64,000 bases of DNA from Spiractinospora alimapuensis (GCF_018437505.1 NZ_CP072467.1:1488001-1552000), one strand, 5' to 3'; counted from the first letter of the stretch, positions 51,000 through 60,144 are shown. Made by a program: numbers and translations. The notes: a model not told the origin generated them from the sequence alone.

Positions 51000-51821
51000 T
51001 CACTCCTCCGCTCGGGGCAGGTATGTCGGGTCGTCGGCCGGTGCGGTGCGGGGCTCCCGCGCGGCGAGGTCGCGGACGAAGGCCGCGGTCCGGTCGACCA
51101 CCGTCCGCGCGATCTCCGCCCCGATCTCCGGGGTGGCGGCGCGCGCGTCGCCGAACACGCCGTTGCGGGTACGCGAGGCGAAGCCGCGCGCGGTCGTCAA
51201 CGCGTGGGGCCGGTAGTTGTCCTCGTAGGCCCCGTAGTCCTCGATGTGGTCACCGGGTTCCAGGGTCTCCGCCACCAGGGACTCGTCCAGCGCCATCGCC
51301 AGGCTCGTCTCGATCTCGCACCCGTGTCCCCACCGCTCGGAGATCCGGTGGTGGGCGATCACGTCGGCGGCCTGCGTCATCCAGAAGGAGGACGCCGCCT
51401 CGACACCGAGGTCGTAGGTCAGCTCGCCGACCAGGACACCGAGGACGTTCTCGTTGCCCCGGTGTCCGTTGACGAACACGACCCGATCGACGCCGTGCCG
51501 GCGCAGGCTGGTGATGACGTCCTTGTACACGGCCATGAAGGTGGACGCCGAGACGTGAAGGGTTCCGGGGAAGTCCAGGTGGTGCCCGGAGAGCCCGAAC
51601 GGGAGCGGAGGTACCACGACCGCGATCGGGGCCACCGCCTCCGCGATGCGCGACGCGAGTCGTTCGGCGATCCGCCAGTCGACCCCCGTCGCGAGGTTGG
51701 GACCGTGCTGCTCGGTCGCGCCGACGGGGAGGAGGGCCACCGTGGCGTCACGCAACGCCTGGCCGGCCCTTTCTGTGGTCATGTCGTCGAGTCGCCAGGA
51801 GTGCTGGTGCGACACCGTCAT
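51000..51821 (-). CDS. Creatininase family amidohydrolase
   Basis: 273-residue metal-dependent amidohydrolase of the creatininase fold (creatinine amidohydrolase, FAPy deformylase and mycofactocin-type relatives). Metal and catalytic residues are in VGATEQHGPNLATGVDWRIA (residues about 35-54, in part), GHHLDFPGT, FVNGHRGNENVL near residue 116, and WGHGCEIETSLA near 162. Start ATG 51821 follows AGGAGA and overlaps the small TRAP subunit stop by four bases. Its insertion inside the TRAP gene set suggests it opens an amide or lactam of the imported compound. Confidence 0.86.
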   Translation of the reverse strand: MTVSHQHSWRLDDMTTERAGQALRDATVALLPVGATEQHGPNLATGVDWRIAERLASRIAEAVAPIAVVVPPLPFGLSGHHLDFPGTLHVSASTFMAVYKDVITSLRRHGVDRVVFVNGHRGNENVLGVLVGELTYDLGVEAASSFWMTQAADVIAHHRISERWGHGCEIETSLAMALDESLVAETLEPGDHIEDYGAYEDNYRPHALTTARGFASRTRNGVFGDARAATPEIGAEIARTVVDRTAAFVRDLAAREPRTAPADDPTYLPRAEE

Positions 51822-52366
51822 GGGGTCTCCTCTCGTCTGGACGCGGCGTCGGTTCGGGTACCCGATGTCGCGGCCGGCTGGTCCGGCGCTGTCGGTGGGG
51901 CGGGTATCCGGCTGAGGCCGAGCAGCAGCAGGAGCGCACCGAGGGCGGGGATGGCGAGGAAGGTCCACCCGGTCGGCACCCCGAGCTGGACGTAGGGGAC
52001 GTCCATGCGGGTGGTGGCGACCTGGAGGCCCGCGACCAGGAGCACGAACCCGAGGACGAGCTCGATCCCGCGCACACCGAACGCGACGACGCGCTGTGCC
52101 AACGCGGGGAACCACTCGACGAGGAAGCCGGCCACGATGTGGTCGTTCCTGCCGTACGCCGCCGCCGCGCCCAGCATGATCATCCACGCGAACAGCAGCT
52201 CACTCAGGTCACTGACCCAGACCATGCCGCTGTTGAACTGGCGTCCGGTGATGTTGGCGAGGTTCAGCACGAAGATCGTGACGAACGCGGCGGCGGACAC
52301 CCACCCCGCGGCGGCGATGACCCGACCGCGCCAGCGGACCACACCGGAGTGGAGGACCCCCCACAT
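51818..52366 (-). CDS. dctQ: TRAP transporter small permease (DctQ family)
   Basis: 182-residue small membrane subunit with four helices (about 13-35, 48-68, 88-110, 128-150). Typical features: NITGRQFNSGMVWVSDLSEL near residue 37 and LLFAWMIMLGAAAAYGRNDH. The ATG at 52366 overlaps the binding-protein stop (TGATG), and its stop overlaps the creatininase start (ATGA). A Pro/Thr/Ala-rich tail follows helix 4. Confidence 0.88.
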   Translation of the reverse strand: MWGVLHSGVVRWRGRVIAAAGWVSAAAFVTIFVLNLANITGRQFNSGMVWVSDLSELLFAWMIMLGAAAAYGRNDHIVAGFLVEWFPALAQRVVAFGVRGIELVLGFVLLVAGLQVATTRMDVPYVQLGVPTGWTFLAIPALGALLLLLGLSRIPAPPTAPDQPAATSGTRTDAASRREETP

Positions 52367-53421
52367 CAGGCGTTCTCCTCGGCGAGCTCCCGCGTCTCCT
52401 CCAGGAGCCCCTCCGGCCACATGTCGCCGTCGAACTGGTCGAACACGCCGTCGAGTTCGTCGCGGAAGGCCTCGACGTCCACCTCCACGACCTCCAGGTC
52501 GCTGTCGAGCGTCGCCATGGCCTCGTCCATCTGCGTCCCGACCTCGTCAGTGGTGACCTCACCGGCCGTCTCGGCCTGCTCGGTGATGACGTCCTGGTGC
52601 TCCGAGCACAATGTGCTCCACACCTGGTCACTGAAGTACCAGGCCTGCACGTCACGGATGTAGTCCGTCGGCATGAAGTGCGACTGGACCTCCATCAGGC
52701 TCTGGTTCACCATGCTGATCGCGCCGTTCTCCTGGGCGTCGACCACCCCCTGGTTCAGCGAGAGATAGAGGTCGGAGAGCGGCACGACCTGTGGTTGCGC
52801 GCCGAGTACGCGCGCGAACTCCTGCGGCATCGGAGCGTCGGCGATCCGCAGTTGGAGGCCGTCCATCTCCTCCGGGGTGGGAACCGCCCGGTTGGCGCTG
52901 AGGGCACGGGGTTCGGCGTCGCCGGCCGTGGCCACCACGCGCACCCCGGTCTCGTCCGCGGCCTCGTCGATCAGTTCCCGGTAGCGGTCGCTCTCCAGCA
53001 CACCGCGCATCTGCTCGTAGCTGTCCCACAGGAAGGGCACGCTCAACACCGTGAACGCCTGGGCGCCGTCCAGCGTGGGGTAGAGGCTGATGCCGTTGTA
53101 GAAGATGTCGACTTCCTGGCCGGAGGCCATGGAGGCGAAGAGGTCGTCGGCGTCGCCGAGTTCACTGTTCGGGAACACCTGCACCGTGAGCTGGCCGTCG
53201 GTCGCCTCACTCACTCCGTCGGCGAACGCCTGGGCGCCCTGGGTGGTCGGGTCGTCGTTGGCGCGAATGGTGGCCAGGCGCAGCGTGCTCTCCTGACACT
53301 CCGAACCGTCAGCGTCCGAGGCGCTGTTCCCCGTGAGGAATCCGCAGCCGCTGAGGGTCAGGGCCGCGACGGCGACCAGGGCGATGTTCGATCGTGCGGG
53401 GAATGCGTTCTTCGTGTTCAT
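52366..53421 (-). CDS. dctP: TRAP substrate-binding lipoprotein (DctP family)
   Basis: 351-residue extracytoplasmic binding protein. Signal peptide with lipobox LSGC near residue 26. DctP fold: LRLATIRANDDPTTQGAQAF near residue 48, VQVFPNSELGDADDLFASMASG near 80 (in part), and the carboxylate-binding Arg region LQLRIADAPMPQEFARVLG near 190 (in part), plus NGAISMVNQSL. DctP proteins usually bind organic acids through that Arg. ATG 53421 follows GGAGGAAC. Part of the nine-gene operon, with 26 bases from the RidA gene. Confidence 0.9.
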   Translation of the reverse strand: MNTKNAFPARSNIALVAVAALTLSGCGFLTGNSASDADGSECQESTLRLATIRANDDPTTQGAQAFADGVSEATDGQLTVQVFPNSELGDADDLFASMASGQEVDIFYNGISLYPTLDGAQAFTVLSVPFLWDSYEQMRGVLESDRYRELIDEAADETGVRVVATAGDAEPRALSANRAVPTPEEMDGLQLRIADAPMPQEFARVLGAQPQVVPLSDLYLSLNQGVVDAQENGAISMVNQSLMEVQSHFMPTDYIRDVQAWYFSDQVWSTLCSEHQDVITEQAETAGEVTTDEVGTQMDEAMATLDSDLEVVEVDVEAFRDELDGVFDQFDGDMWPEGLLEETRELAEENA

Positions 53422-53447
53422 GACTGTTCCTCCGACTGCCTCGGCGG

Positions 53448-53930
53448 TTAGATCCGCCGAGTGGTGAAGATGAACTCGATCTCGACCGGGGCCCGACGCG
53501 GCAGGGACTGCACCCCGACCGCTGAGCGGGCATGGCGACCGGCGTCGCCGAAGACCTCCCCGAGGAGGTGGCTGGCGGCGTCCAGGACCGCGGGTTGTTC
53601 GTGGAAGTCAGGGGTGGAGGCGACGAAGCCGGTCACGCGCAGGACACGGAGCACGTTGTCGATCCCGCCCGCGGCCTCCGCCGCGCAGGCGATGCCCTGG
53701 AGCGTGCAGACCCGCGCGGCCCGCTGCGCGAGCGCGACGTCGACGTCGTCTCCGCAGCGGCCCGTGATCCGGACCTCGCCATCCTCCTTCGGGAGTTGAC
53801 CGGCGACGTAGATGACGTGGCCGTCGCGCACCGCAGGGCGGTAGTCGAACGAGGGCGCCGCGGGTTCCGGGAGCGTCAGCCCGGCCCGGGCGAGGCGATG
53901 GGACGGGAGGTCGGCGTAGGTGTCGCTCAC
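53448..53930 (-). CDS. RidA family protein (YjgF type)
   Basis: 160-residue protein of the RidA/YER057c/UK114 superfamily, which deaminates reactive enamines/imines or related intermediates. Family features: VYVAGQLP-like IYVAGQLPKEDGEVRITGR (residues about 44-62), VLRVLRVTGFVAS, and RSAVGVQSLPRRAPVEIEF with the conserved Arg of the active site. GTG 53930 follows GGAGGAA and overlaps the previous stop (GTGA). Present here probably because the pathway forms an enamine or imine; in catabolic operons some members are specialised hydrolases. Confidence 0.88.
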   Translation of the reverse strand: MSDTYADLPSHRLARAGLTLPEPAAPSFDYRPAVRDGHVIYVAGQLPKEDGEVRITGRCGDDVDVALAQRAARVCTLQGIACAAEAAGGIDNVLRVLRVTGFVASTPDFHEQPAVLDAASHLLGEVFGDAGRHARSAVGVQSLPRRAPVEIEFIFTTRRI

Positions 53931-54865
53931 TGGGAGTTCCTCCTGTTCGTCGCGTCGACGCCGTGCAGGTAGTCGGCCGCGCTGAGCGTGATGTCCGAGA
54001 GTTGGGGAGCCCATCCCGTGTCGTCACGGATCCGCGCGTCATCGGTGGCGGGCAGGTCGGGCGCGCCGTCCGGGGTGAAGGCCACCCGGACCCCGTCGGG
54101 ACGACCTGCGGCCGCCAGCAGCGCGTCGGCGATGTCCGCGAGGGAACCGCGGTGACCGACCACGTGATAGGCAGCCGCGACGGTCTCGGCCCGGAGCAGG
54201 GCGACGACGGCCTCGGCCGCGTCGCGGACGTGGATCCAGTCGGCGTCGCCCTCCCACACCGTGACCTCCGCTGGGTCGCCGGCACGCAGAGCGCGTCGCA
54301 GCCTGACGAGTGGTTCCTGGCTCCCGCCGTACCACCGCCCCGGCCCGTAGACCATCGGCAGTCTGAGTGCGACGACGTCGACGCCCAGGCGGGCCGCCAG
54401 AAGCGGGCCGAGGAACTCACACGCGGCCTTGGTCGCCCCGTAGGTCATGGTGGGCCGCAGGGCGGCCGACTCGTCGACGACGGCCGGGTACTGGTCGGCC
54501 GTTCCGTAGACGGTCGTGGACGACGACCACACCACGCGGCGGGCGCCGTTGCGGGCCGCGGCCTCGACCACACGGACGAACCCCTCGACGTTGGTGCGTA
54601 CCGCGGCGGCCGGGTCGAGGTCGGCTCCGGCGACGAGGCCACGGTCCCCGGACCCCGCCGCCGCCAGGTGTACGACCGCGTCAAGCGGCCCCGCCGCGGC
54701 GAAAGCGGCGTCCATCCCCTCGCTGTCGCCGACGTCCACCGCGGTGACGTCGGGGGCGGCGTGCAGGTCCGTGGCCAGGACGTCGATCCCGGCACCGCGG
54801 AGGGCGGTCCGTACGGCCGCTCCGAGGAATCCGGTCGCTCCGGTCACCGCCACGACGCGTGTCAT
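53927..54865 (-). CDS. NAD-dependent epimerase/dehydratase (extended SDR)
   Basis: 312-residue short-chain dehydrogenase of the extended type. Nucleotide motif TGATGFLGAA near residue 8, WSSSTTVYG near 107 with catalytic Ser/Thr, and YGATKAACE near 137 with the Tyr-x3-Lys pair. It may be a dehydrogenase or epimerase acting on the sugar- or hydroxy-acid intermediate; uronate dehydrogenase-like and UDP-sugar epimerase-like are options. ATG 54865 overlaps the enolase gene's stop (ATGA); the stop overlaps the RidA gene's start. Confidence 0.86.
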   Translation of the reverse strand: MTRVVAVTGATGFLGAAVRTALRGAGIDVLATDLHAAPDVTAVDVGDSEGMDAAFAAAGPLDAVVHLAAAGSGDRGLVAGADLDPAAAVRTNVEGFVRVVEAAARNGARRVVWSSSTTVYGTADQYPAVVDESAALRPTMTYGATKAACEFLGPLLAARLGVDVVALRLPMVYGPGRWYGGSQEPLVRLRRALRAGDPAEVTVWEGDADWIHVRDAAEAVVALLRAETVAAAYHVVGHRGSLADIADALLAAAGRPDGVRVAFTPDGAPDLPATDDARIRDDTGWAPQLSDITLSAADYLHGVDATNRRNSQ

Positions 54866-55992
54866 GTGTCCTCCCGAAGGAACTCGACGGCTCGCTCGTC
54901 CACCTCGACACCAAGCCCCGGCCCCGTCGGCACGTCGATGCGGCCGTCCGTTGGGCGGAAGGGGCTGGTCAGCAGGCGCTCGCGGAGCGCGTTGTCGCCC
55001 CGGTCCAACTCCAGCCACAGCGGGTCCGGGGCGTGGTCGGTGTGCGGAGTGTCGGGAACCGACGCGAGGAGCTGCACTGTGGCGGCGAGCGCCACGCCCC
55101 CGCCCCACACGTGGGGGGAAACACGCACACCCCACGTCCGCGCCAGCTCACAGATCGCCTTCGCCTCGAACAGGCCACCGACCTTGGTGACGTCCGGTTG
55201 GACGAGGTCCACGAGTCGTTCGGCGACCAGGCGCCGGAACGGGGCGCGGGTGTACAGGGCCTCACCGGTCGCCAGTGGAACACCCAGCGCGCGGAGCAGT
55301 GGGAGACCGTCGACGTCGTCGGGCGCGAGTGGCTCCTCTAGCCAGGTCATGTCCGTCTCGGCCATGGCCTCGGCCGAGGCCCGCGCCTGGTCGGCGGTGT
55401 AGTTGCCGTTCAGGTCCACCATCAGGGCGCCGTCGCCCAGGACGGCGCGGGCCGCCCGCGCGCGTTCACGGTCCTCGACGACACCGAACCCGCACTTGAT
55501 CTTCGCGCCGCGCATGCCGTCGACGGCGTCGGCGAGCTCCGCGGCGAAGAGGTCGAGGTCGCGGTCACGTCGGGCGTATCCGGCGGACGCGTAGGGAACG
55601 ACGTGGTCCCGCGCCTGACCGCCGAGGAGTGTCGCGACTCCGACGCCGAGCTGACGGCCGAGCACGTCCCACAGGGCGATCTCGATCCCGGACACCGCGG
55701 CGGCGTGCAGTCCGCCGCCCCGGTGGTAGTGCTGCTGCAGTTGAGCGGTGACGAAGGGGACGGGTGCGGTCACGGCGACGCCGGGAAGCGGGGCGGCGAT
55801 CTCCCTGACGAGGGGAACCATGGCGGTGGTCGGTCCGAAGGACTCCCCCCACCCGACGACGCCGTCGTCGGTCTCCACCCGCACGAGCGTGGTCTGTCGG
55901 GCCGGGACGAGTCCCCGCGCGGACCCGTAGGGCGCGTCGTGAAGGGGGTGGCTCAGGGGGATCGCCTCGACCGCACGGATCCGGGAGGTCAT
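54862..55992 (-). CDS. Enolase-superfamily enzyme (mandelate racemase/muconate lactonizing type)
   Basis: 376-residue enzyme that abstracts the proton next to a carboxylate. The acid-base set of the mandelate-racemase branch is visible: Lys-x-Lys in GAKIKCGFG near residue 165, metal ligands in LMVDLNGNY (Asp), TWLEEPL (Glu) and LATGEALY (Glu), and the His in RVSPHVWGGGVALA near residue 293. It should act as a dehydratase or racemase on a hydroxy-acid derivative. ATG 55992 overlaps the ThDP gene's end by four bases. Sugar-acid dehydratase is the best guess for the substrate class. Confidence 0.87.
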   Translation of the reverse strand: MTSRIRAVEAIPLSHPLHDAPYGSARGLVPARQTTLVRVETDDGVVGWGESFGPTTAMVPLVREIAAPLPGVAVTAPVPFVTAQLQQHYHRGGGLHAAAVSGIEIALWDVLGRQLGVGVATLLGGQARDHVVPYASAGYARRDRDLDLFAAELADAVDGMRGAKIKCGFGVVEDRERARAARAVLGDGALMVDLNGNYTADQARASAEAMAETDMTWLEEPLAPDDVDGLPLLRALGVPLATGEALYTRAPFRRLVAERLVDLVQPDVTKVGGLFEAKAICELARTWGVRVSPHVWGGGVALAATVQLLASVPDTPHTDHAPDPLWLELDRGDNALRERLLTSPFRPTDGRIDVPTGPGLGVEVDERAVEFLREDT

Positions 55993-57634
55993 CGCGTCCC
56001 CCCGTCCATCGCACTGAGCGAACGGCCGGGAGCGATGACGTCGGGATCGGTCCGGACGACCAGGACCGCGGGCCCCTCCGCTCCCATCAGCTCGGCGGCG
56101 GCCGCCGGGAGGTCGGCCTCGTCGTCCACGGTGGCGGCCTTCGCGCCCAATGACCGGGACAGGCTCTCGATGTCGACCGGCTCGATGTCACAGGCGCTGA
56201 CGGAGCGACCACTGGACGCCTGGTGCATGGCGATGGTTCCGTACAGGCCGTTCTGCAGGACGAGGATCTTCACGTCGGCCCCGACGCGGACGGCCGTCTC
56301 GATCTCCGTCGCCGTCATCAGGAACCCTCCGTCGCCGGCGACCCCGAGCACGGGGATGCCGGGCCGGGCGAGCGCGGCACCGATCGCGCCCGGTACGGCG
56401 TAGCCCATGGCGCCGGAGATCGGCGCGGCCTGGGTCCGTGGGTGGCGGAACATCCACTGTCGGTGCAGGAAGACCGAGAAGTTTCCGGCGTCGTTGGTGA
56501 CGATGGTCTCCTCCGGCGCGACGGCGCGCACCGCCTCGATCGCCCGACCGGGGTGAAGTCGGCCGTCGCCGTCAGGAGCGGCCGACGCCCCGGCGACCCG
56601 CAGGTATCTGTCGTGTCCGTCCCGCCACCAGGGATCATCGGTGGAGGGGTTCGCCACGTCGACCAGTTCCAGGAGCTGTCGGGCCAGGACGAGGGGATCG
56701 GCGGTGAGTGCCAGGTCGGCACGCTGGTGGACGCCGAGCACGGCGGGATCCGGGTGGACGTGCACGACCCGCGCCGAGGCGGAGGGGAGCGTGAATCCCT
56801 GTGCCGTCGTCCGTCGAGCCGCTCCCCCAACACCAGCACCAGGTCGGCCTCGCGGAGAGAGGTCAGGGTCTCGGGCGGCGTTCCAAGGGTGAGGTGCCCG
56901 AGGAAGTGGGGGTCGTCGTTGGGAAAGCTGTCCTGCCGGCGGAACGCGGAGTAGACGCCGGTTCCGTACCGGTCGGCGAGCTCCCGCACGACGGCCGGGT
57001 CACCGCCTTGACCGGTGATGACGACCGGTCGGCGCGCCGCGGCGAGCCACTGGGCCAACTTCCGCGCGTCCTCGGGGCGTGCGGCGGGGCGTGGCGGGGT
57101 GAGCAGCGGGGACTGCCGGGGGCACTGCCCTTCGAGGGTGTCCGCGGGGAAGGCGACGACGGCGGGACCGCCGCGTCCGGTGGTCGCGCGGACGAGCGCC
57201 CGCGCCACGGTCTCCGCGGCGCGGTCACTGCGGTGGAGCGTCGTGCCCCACACGGTGACCTCGCGGAGGAAGGCGGGGAGGTCGACCTCCTGGAATCCCT
57301 CGTTGCCGAGGTGCGGTGTGTCGACCTGTCCGACGAAGGCAAGCAGAGGGGTGCTGTCCTGCCGCGCCGTGTGCAGCCCGATGGCGAGGTTCGCGGCCCC
57401 CACGCCACGGGTGGCCATGACGACGGCCGGGGCGTCGGACAGCTTGCCGTCGGCCTCGGCCATGAACGCCGCGCCTGACTCGTGGCGGGTGGAGATCACG
57501 CGCAGGTCGGGGTGTCGGTGGAAGGACTCGAGCAGCGGGAGGAAGCTCTCCCCGGGGACGGTGTACACGCGGCGGACACCCGACTCGACGAGCAGGTCCG
57601 CGATGGCGTCGGCGACGGGAACTGTGGTGCTCAT
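55989..57634 (-). pseudogene. Thiamine-diphosphate-dependent enzyme, frameshifted
   Basis: ThDP enzyme of the acetolactate-synthase/2-ketoacid-decarboxylase group, about 548 residues if intact. Part 1 reads from ATG 57634 (ESGVRRVYTVPGESFLPLLE, with the catalytic Glu) to LVLVLGERLD at 56813; part 2, in another frame, continues from about 56813 (RTTAQGFTLPSASARVVHV) to the stop at 55989 and holds the ThDP motif GDGGFLMTATE to NGLYG. The length 1646 is one short of a codon multiple, and the join needs one extra base near 56814-56816. So a single-base deletion, or a sequencing error, breaks it. Without repair the product ends at 56318 without the cofactor motif. The gene's ATG overlaps the GntR stop. 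Confidence 0.85.
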
Positions 57635-58329
57635 CGGACCCCCGCGTCCTGGTCGGTCTCGAGGTCGCTGCGCAGTCGGGTCAGCACCCCGTCGATGTGG
57701 GACGTGACGTGCTCCGTCACCTCGGTGTCGTCGCCCCGCGTGATCGCGTCGAGGATCCGACGGTGTTCCTCGTTGGAACGACGGGCCTCCATCGGCGGTC
57801 GCCCCTGAAAGTGCCGGGCGATCTGGACGTGGGCGTGCAGGGAGTCGAAGGCGTGGACGAGGAACCGGTTTCCGGACGTTTCGACGATGCGCCGGTGGAA
57901 CTCCGCGTCCGCGGCGTTGAACGCCTTGACGTCGAGGTTCTCCGCCCGCGCCAGCTCGTCCATGGTGTCGACCACCCGTCGGAGCGCGGAGAGGGTGTCG
58001 CGGGTGCCGGTCGTCACGGCCTGCTTCGCCGCGGCGCACTCGAGCACCTCGCGTGCCCGCAACAGTTGGGCGAGGTCGTCATAGCTGAGGAGTTCGCTGA
58101 CTCTGAAGCCTCGGTAGGGCTCCACGGTGACGAGGCCTTCCGCGGAGAGGCGGTTGAGGGCCTCCCGCACCGGAGTCGGGCTCACGTCGAACTCCTTGCT
58201 GAGCCCGTGGATCTGCAGCGGGGCCTCTGGCTTGAGCTCAAGGTCCATGATCTGGGCGCGCAGCAGGCTCGCCACCCGGTCCGTCATGGCGTTGCGTACC
58301 GGCTGCGCCGTCCTTGCCGATCGAATCAT
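57631..58329 (-). CDS. GntR regulator of the FadR/FCD type, first gene of the operon
   Basis: 232-residue GntR-FCD regulator. Winged helix at about 12-75 (LQIHGLSKEFDVSPTPVREA), then the FCD helical ligand domain with metal-site residues in FNAADAEFHRRIVE near residue 140 and the His in EEHRRILDAI. It probably senses an organic acid of the pathway and represses the operon. ATG 58329 lies directly at the predicted transcript start; stop overlaps the ThDP gene (ATGA), so all genes from here to 49706 appear co-expressed. Confidence 0.88.
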   Translation of the reverse strand: MIRSARTAQPVRNAMTDRVASLLRAQIMDLELKPEAPLQIHGLSKEFDVSPTPVREALNRLSAEGLVTVEPYRGFRVSELLSYDDLAQLLRAREVLECAAAKQAVTTGTRDTLSALRRVVDTMDELARAENLDVKAFNAADAEFHRRIVETSGNRFLVHAFDSLHAHVQIARHFQGRPPMEARRSNEEHRRILDAITRGDDTEVTEHVTSHIDGVLTRLRSDLETDQDAGVR

Positions 58330-58335
58330 GGAAAA

Positions 58336-58364
58336 TATATAAACTACGATTTCCTGTGAGTCAA
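58336..58364 (-). promoter_or_regulatory. Near-consensus promoter of the GntR-TRAP operon, leaderless
   Basis: On the minus strand TTGACT (58359-58364), 17 bases, TATATA (58336-58341), then six bases to the ATG at 58329. The predicted transcript starts at or next to the start codon, so the first gene lacks a leader. Confidence 0.75.
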
Positions 58365-58510
58365 TGCACAGACCGTGGTCAACCGGGTCACAACCGGAGT
58401 CGGCCGGAGCCGCCGACGCTCTGGAACCGCGACGGACACACGCTTCCAGGCCGCTGCGGGGCAGGGTGGAACCGCGGAAAATTCACCGGAAATCGGCACC
58501 GGCCACGACC

Positions 58511-58560
58511 AGGAAAAACACGAAGGCCGCCCCGCGGGATCACGGCGGGGCGGCCTTCGT
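58511..58560 (-). terminator. Intrinsic terminator of the SLC13 gene
   Basis: Arms 58520-58535 and 58545-58560 (16 bp, perfect) with a 9-base loop; on the minus strand TGTTTTTCCT follows, a true U tract. Lies 16 bases after the SLC13 stop. Confidence 0.92.
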
Positions 58561-58575
58561 CCTCGGCTCGGCTCG

Positions 58576-60144
58576 CTAGAACACGTCCACGCCGAGGGTC
58601 CAACTGAACAGCGCGTACATCGCGAACATGATCATGGCGAGCGCCGCGAAGTTGAACCACACGCCGGCTCGGAGCATCTCGGTGATCTTCACGTAGCCCG
58701 AGCCGAACGCGATGGCGTTCGGCGGGGTCGCCACGGGAAGCATGAACGACATGGAGGCGGCCAGCGTGGCCGGAATGACCAGGGCCAGGACGTCGACGTC
58801 CATGCCGACGGCGATACCGCCCATGATCGGGAGGAACGTCGCGGCGGTCGCGGTGTTGCTGGTCAGCTCGGTCAGACAGAGCACGAGCACCAGGACCGCC
58901 AGGATGAGCGCCCAGATGGGCACACCGTCGAGGATGGCGACCCGCCCGCCGATCCACTCGCTGAGCCCGGTGGCGGTGAACTGGCTGGAGATCGCGATCC
59001 CGCCGCCGAACAGCAGCAGGATCCCCCAGGGAAGCTTGAGCGCGGAGTCCCAGTCGAGGAGGCGTTCGGTCCGGCTCACCGGGATGATGAAGAGAAGGAC
59101 GGCGACCATCATCGCGACCAGGGCGTCGGAGACGCTCTCCAGCCAGGGGGCCGCCGCGGCGATGGTGGCGTTCTTCGCGAGCATCGGAGCGACGATCCAG
59201 GAGAAGGCCGCGAAACCGAAGACCGCGAGGACCAGCTTCTCGCCACGCTTCATCGGCCCCATGGCGGCGAGCTCGGACCGAATGAGTTCCTGGGCGCCCT
59301 CGAGCCGCTTGGTCGCGGGCGGGAAGATCACCTTGGCGAGCAGGAACCAGGCGAGGACGAGGAAGATGATGGCGAGCGGAACGCCCGCCATCATCCACTC
59401 ACCGAAGCCGATATGGATGTCGTGGGTCTCGGCGAGGTAGCCGGCCATCATGACGTTCGGTGGCGTGCCGATCAGGGTGGAGACGGAGCCGATGGACGCG
59501 GAATAGGCGATCGCCAGCATGAGGGCGGTCGCGAAGTTCGTGTCGGTCTTCCCGGCACGGAGCTGGGTGACGAGGCCGATCACCGACAGACCGACCGGCA
59601 GCATCATCACCGCGGTCGCCGTGTTGGACACCCACATGCCGATGACGAACGTCGCGGCCATGAAACCGGCGATGAGGCCGACGGTGTTGGACCCGACCCT
59701 CGAGACGATCACCAGCGCGATGCGACGGTGCAGGTCCCACTTCTGCATCGCGAGGGCGAGCATGAAACCGCCCATGAACAGGAAGGTGACGTCGGACCCG
59801 TAGGAGGGAGAGATGTCGGCGACGCCCACTCCGTCGATCAGCAGCGGGAAAAGCACCAACGGCAACAGTGATGTGGCCGGGATCGGGATGGGCTGGGTCG
59901 CCCACCAGATCGCGACCCACGCGGTGATTCCCGCGGCGATGCCACCGTTGACGGACATGACCTGCCCGGTCTCGCCCTCTTCGAGCGGGAGCGGCATCTC
60001 GGGCAGCACCAGGTAGAGCAGCAGACCGACGAGCGGGCCGGCGACGAAGCCGATCACGCGCGCCAGGGTGGTGTGCTCCGCGCCGGTCTCTTGGCTCCGC
60101 TCCGGTTCCTTGCCTGTCGTGGTGTCGGCGGTGCCCAACGCCAT
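58576..60144 (-). CDS. SLC13 (DASS) family sodium:dicarboxylate-type carrier
   Basis: 522-residue carrier of the divalent-anion:Na+ symporter family (VcINDY-like), about 12 helices. The two Ser-Asn-Thr sodium/carboxylate motifs are clear: WVSNTATAVMMLPVGLS near residue 150 and LTSNTATAATFLPIMGG near residue 435. Substrates are di- or tricarboxylates, or sulfate in some relatives. ATG 60144 follows AGGAGGAG. It stands behind its own promoter, downstream of nothing else on the strand, and is separated from the GntR-TRAP operon by an intrinsic terminator; a functional link to that operon's organic acids is possible. Confidence 0.9.
   Translation of the reverse strand: MALGTADTTTGKEPERSQETGAEHTTLARVIGFVAGPLVGLLLYLVLPEMPLPLEEGETGQVMSVNGGIAAGITAWVAIWWATQPIPIPATSLLPLVLFPLLIDGVGVADISPSYGSDVTFLFMGGFMLALAMQKWDLHRRIALVIVSRVGSNTVGLIAGFMAATFVIGMWVSNTATAVMMLPVGLSVIGLVTQLRAGKTDTNFATALMLAIAYSASIGSVSTLIGTPPNVMMAGYLAETHDIHIGFGEWMMAGVPLAIIFLVLAWFLLAKVIFPPATKRLEGAQELIRSELAAMGPMKRGEKLVLAVFGFAAFSWIVAPMLAKNATIAAAAPWLESVSDALVAMMVAVLLFIIPVSRTERLLDWDSALKLPWGILLLFGGGIAISSQFTATGLSEWIGGRVAILDGVPIWALILAVLVLVLCLTELTSNTATAATFLPIMGGIAVGMDVDVLALVIPATLAASMSFMLPVATPPNAIAFGSGYVKITEMLRAGVWFNFAALAMIMFAMYALFSWTLGVDVF

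Noticed and set aside
49673-51472. 599-codon plus-strand open frame rich in Glu, Asp and Gly
   Set aside because: Antisense of the DctM gene and part of the creatininase-family gene; no ribosome site and no family-like sequence.
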